Program-made: the position numbers and the translations under genes
The notes under the pieces: model-generated
The model's input: only the letters and a program-made list of their open reading frames with translations
Databases searched by the model: none
Told to the model about the DNA's origin: nothing
Source: Strigops habroptila
Lineage: Eukaryota > Chordata > Aves > Psittaciformes > Psittacidae
Direction of reading: 5' to 3'
Assembly: GCF_004027225.2 (NCBI RefSeq)
Contig: NC_044282.2
Coordinates: forward strand, 47,336,576-47,400,575
Length of the DNA: 64,000 bases
Shown here: positions 60,999 to 64,000 of the stretch, one piece after another
How the letters are laid out: the number at the start of each line of letters is the position of its first letter
Numbering within the stretch: the first letter of the stretch is position 1

Positions 60999-63900
60999 TT
61001 GTTACCAAAACCTTGCCACATAAACCCGATACACTGCAGTCTGAAGTTGTAATGAGTGGAAAAAAAAGTGTTTGTAATCAGGAGAGGCTCTTTTAAAGCA
61101 CCAGAATTGTAAAATCTTGGTTTTGTGCATTGGATGACTTTACCTGCTAAGGTATCCAGGGCCCAAAGCCTGCTGTCAGACACATGGCTCCAACCCTCTT
61201 TGACAGGCAGAACTGAAATGCCTACTGACAGCTGAAATTAAGATTCTAATAATTACCTGAGCTCTTCTTTGCACAGACACCGCAGGAGAACATCCTACAA
61301 TGTGCAGTGCGTCAGCCACTTACCTTGAAGTAAACGAAAGCTGAGGCTTTACAGCACTGGAAAAACGTTCAGCAACTTCCAACATTGAGATCAAGCATGT
61401 TTTCTTAGTATGAATAGTAGATATAAGTTCAGTGGGAAGTTCACCCTTGTATGAGGTGAGGACAGACATACCTTAACAGTACTCAGAGTATAAATGATGT
61501 TGAACAATGCTTAAGTAGAACAGAGCAAGAAAACACAAAGGGAACAAAAAGTTTTAGGAGAAGGTTAAGAGATGAATTAAGATGATGTCTTCTCCCTTCC
61601 CACACTTAGGAACTGATTTCACAACCAGAATCCTCCTTTCAGGGTTTGAATTTGACTGCATGCTCACGAAGCCTTTCAGCACCGTTTTGATTTGACTGTT
61701 AGTTCATGAAAACAACGAACCTTTGCACATGGACAAGCCCTTAGTTTGGCTCTTGCCTTCTGTAAGGGCACAGCCTTCATTGCCCAGCCCTTGATGTAAA
61801 GAAATCAGGTCCTGTTCCCAGGGGAACAATGTCTGCTTCAAAGATTACAACGCAACAGAGAATATAGTTAGGAAATCTTGATGCTGCAGGGGTGACCAAT
61901 GATTGGCTGGAAAGATATAGCCAAGGGACACTGCAGAGGTGGTCTCCTGTGATGGCTACTGTTTCCTCTTCCTCAATGAAGGGTTATGAGAGAAGGTCTC
62001 TGGACCAAGACCCATCTGCCACTTTGCAGCACCTGCTGGTCTTATCTCCTTCTCCGGAGTTGGATGCACTGGCTGGAAAGCCAGCTAAGGTAGTCTGCTT
62101 TTGCAGTTTGATCTGGAGATTTGGGGTTATGAGCCTCAAACTTCAGTTCCTGCAATTGTGTCAAGAAAACCTCCATTTGAGCTGAGCTGGGATTTCCTAA
62201 AGATGTCTCCTAAACTCTGTGTGATGTTGCAGAATTACTGTATCATGGAAAGGTGGCTTGGTTGGGAGGGTCTCCACTGGAACCTGCTTCTCAAGGCAGT
62301 AGAACAAGGCAGCTACCACCTTCCCTAGCTGAGCTGGAAACCTCCAAGGACAGAGTCTCCTCCCTGTCTGGATGCCTGTCCCATCTCCATGCTACCTGGT
62401 AAAAGAGGCTTCCTTCTGTCCAGTCCAAACCTCCCAAGTGGTGGTCTGTCTAACAAGGGGACAACTGCCACGGCTTGAGGAGGGTTTAATGCCACTGGCC
62501 TCTCTGGGATGCAGGTGTGTCAGCTGGTGTATGAAACACTTCCACCACTGCCGAGGAAGAGGACGCCTTCCTCCAAGATAACTCATCTGTGGCCATTCTT
62601 CACCTCATCAGGTACAGGTTGTCTTCATCTAATCTGTTGGCTGGTTATTAATTGCTTTGCCACAGGTTTCAACTCATTTTGCAGTACATCTTGTAATTTC
62701 TAAGGGGCTTGTGACTTTGTGATCTTCACTGCACAGAAAAAATGATAATTAGCTACATTCCCCTTGATAACTTAGAAGTGTAGGTGGGTGCTCATCCAAG
62801 TAGCAGGGGGTATTGAAGAAAGGGTAGCACACCAGAAGCCTGATTTTAGCTTTCAGTGAAAATATAAAGTGTTCTTGTTTGTGTGAAAAAATGTTTATAT
62901 GCAAATTCTAAAGAATTCACCATAACAATCTCATCAGCTTATCTTAAAACCTTAATTTAGGCCTACTCACATTCAAATAGTTTGTTTTCCTGCTGAAACT
63001 ATCTTCTACTCTTCACTGCTCGTAGCCCTCTACTGTGCCTTATCTTCTTAGAGCTCAGCTCCCTGAGGGAGGGGAAACGCTCTTGCTGCTTTTCTGTTGC
63101 TTCAAGAAACAGTAACTGAAAAGCACCGGCCACAGCAATAACTCTGTCATGTAACTCAGAGCACATCCAGCTTAGAGGCTGAGATCAGATAAAAAGCTGG
63201 TAAGCCTTCAGCTAACAGGACAAGAGCAAGGAGAGGAGAGAACGCAGGAGGACTTCAACTGCTTTTCCATCTACAACCCCTTCTTCTTTCCCTTAGCTTG
63301 TGCCTGGTTATTTTCTCTGCCCCTTTTCAGTGTCACTGACTTCAAGAAGGTGGGGAAGAGGCATAAAGAGCAAATTTTTTTCACTCCCATGAAATGTGCC
63401 ATGAAAACCTCCCACCTCCATCCAATACTGTCCCCATTGCATGGGTCCTGCCAGAGGGAAAAAGTGGAGAGGATGTCACAGTGCCGTGAGTTTCCTCATA
63501 CACCAGACACTGTCAGACCGAAATACACCTTCGGTATACCTCCTGAACAATAAATGTAAATCACCAACAGTTCACACAAGCTTTGACCCAGACTGGAGAT
63601 TTCAGAGTGAAATCTTTCAGGAGTCTTCGCACCGACCATACCTTTAGGTTAGGTACAGAATCCTGCTGCATACGTCTAGCAATGAAGAGGGAGGAGAGGG
63701 AGGTAACTAGTTTTAAGATGGAGCTTTAAAAATATATGAATGAATGGTTGTTTTCAACAAAACTGACTTAAGGAGCCAAACGGCCTTTTTTTTTAGGTTT
63801 ATATCTTACGTTCCAGTGGAAATATTGCAATTAGGCAGACTTTAAAAGTGAGATGAGTTTATTCCATATTCAGGGAATGAGACTGCTTTCATATAATCAT

Positions 63901-64000
63901 ATCTCAGGGGAAAAGGCAGAAATATTGTCACTTGGGACATTTAAAACTGGATGGGGTAGCACTTAACCAGAATCTAAGAAGAAGCCAGCCCTGGAGAGGA
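60999..64000. other. Non-coding stretch right of the ERV fragment
   Basis: No gene is recognised. If the ERV extends upstream of its RT, protease or gag remnants would lie here on the minus strand. Some short minus-strand frames exist (for example 62392-62586, and a 44-codon frame around 62030-62165), but none carries a motif I can name. No LTR pair was found by eye. The rest is AT-leaning unique DNA. Confidence 0.5.

Noticed and set aside
1..64000. CRISPR arrays, bacterial operons, rRNA or tRNA genes
   Set aside because: No regularly spaced repeats, cloverleaf-like sequences or dense coding are present. The composition and CR1 copies indicate vertebrate (avian) nuclear DNA.

Overview
The window looks like a stretch of bird nuclear genome. 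The main evidence is the dominant repeat class: several 5'-truncated CR1 LINE copies on both strands. Three of them end in the avian CR1 3' tail built from ATTCTATGA-type units, and some carry readable pieces of the CR1 ORF2 reverse transcriptase. A degraded endogenous retrovirus (ERV) pol fragment near the right end fits the same picture. The rest is AT-leaning, CpG-poor, single-copy-looking DNA with stops in all frames. I saw no abundant SINEs, rRNA, tRNA or bacterial features.

Layout: 1-7 kb is unique non-coding DNA with one compact CpG-rich patch near 5.4-5.7 kb. A 3'-end CR1 scrap (7.09 kb) and two minus-strand CR1 copies (9.1-9.5 and 10.96-11.5 kb) follow. From 11.5 to 25.5 kb the DNA is unique, apart from an old LINE reverse-transcriptase fragment at 15.3-15.5 kb, a short tandem duplication at 19.5 kb and small motif-like sites. 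A larger minus-strand CR1 lies at about 25.75-26.4 kb; its RT catalytic FADD motif is changed to FVGD. From 26.4 to 46.2 kb there is about 20 kb of unique DNA with an AT-rich perfect hairpin, G-quadruplex motifs and short triplet repeats. A 109-bp plus-strand CR1 tail sits at 46.2 kb. From 46.3 to 58.3 kb the DNA is unique again, with another CpG-dense patch near 55.3-55.5 kb. A well-preserved plus-strand CR1 3' end occupies 58.27-58.76 kb, followed by a very AT-rich stretch and then the minus-strand ERV pol fragment (60.3-61.0 kb).

I could not recognise any host protein-coding exon. The longest open frames (up to 225 codons) have no recognisable domains and are about what chance gives in this much DNA. 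The window is best read as intergenic or deep-intronic DNA with transposon fossils and possible regulatory elements. I found no convincing undescribed biological system. The observations most worth checking are the two CpG-dense patches, the RFX-like X-boxes, the CTCF-like site, the AT-rich hairpin and the fused hydrophobic reading frame at the 3' side of the ERV fragment.
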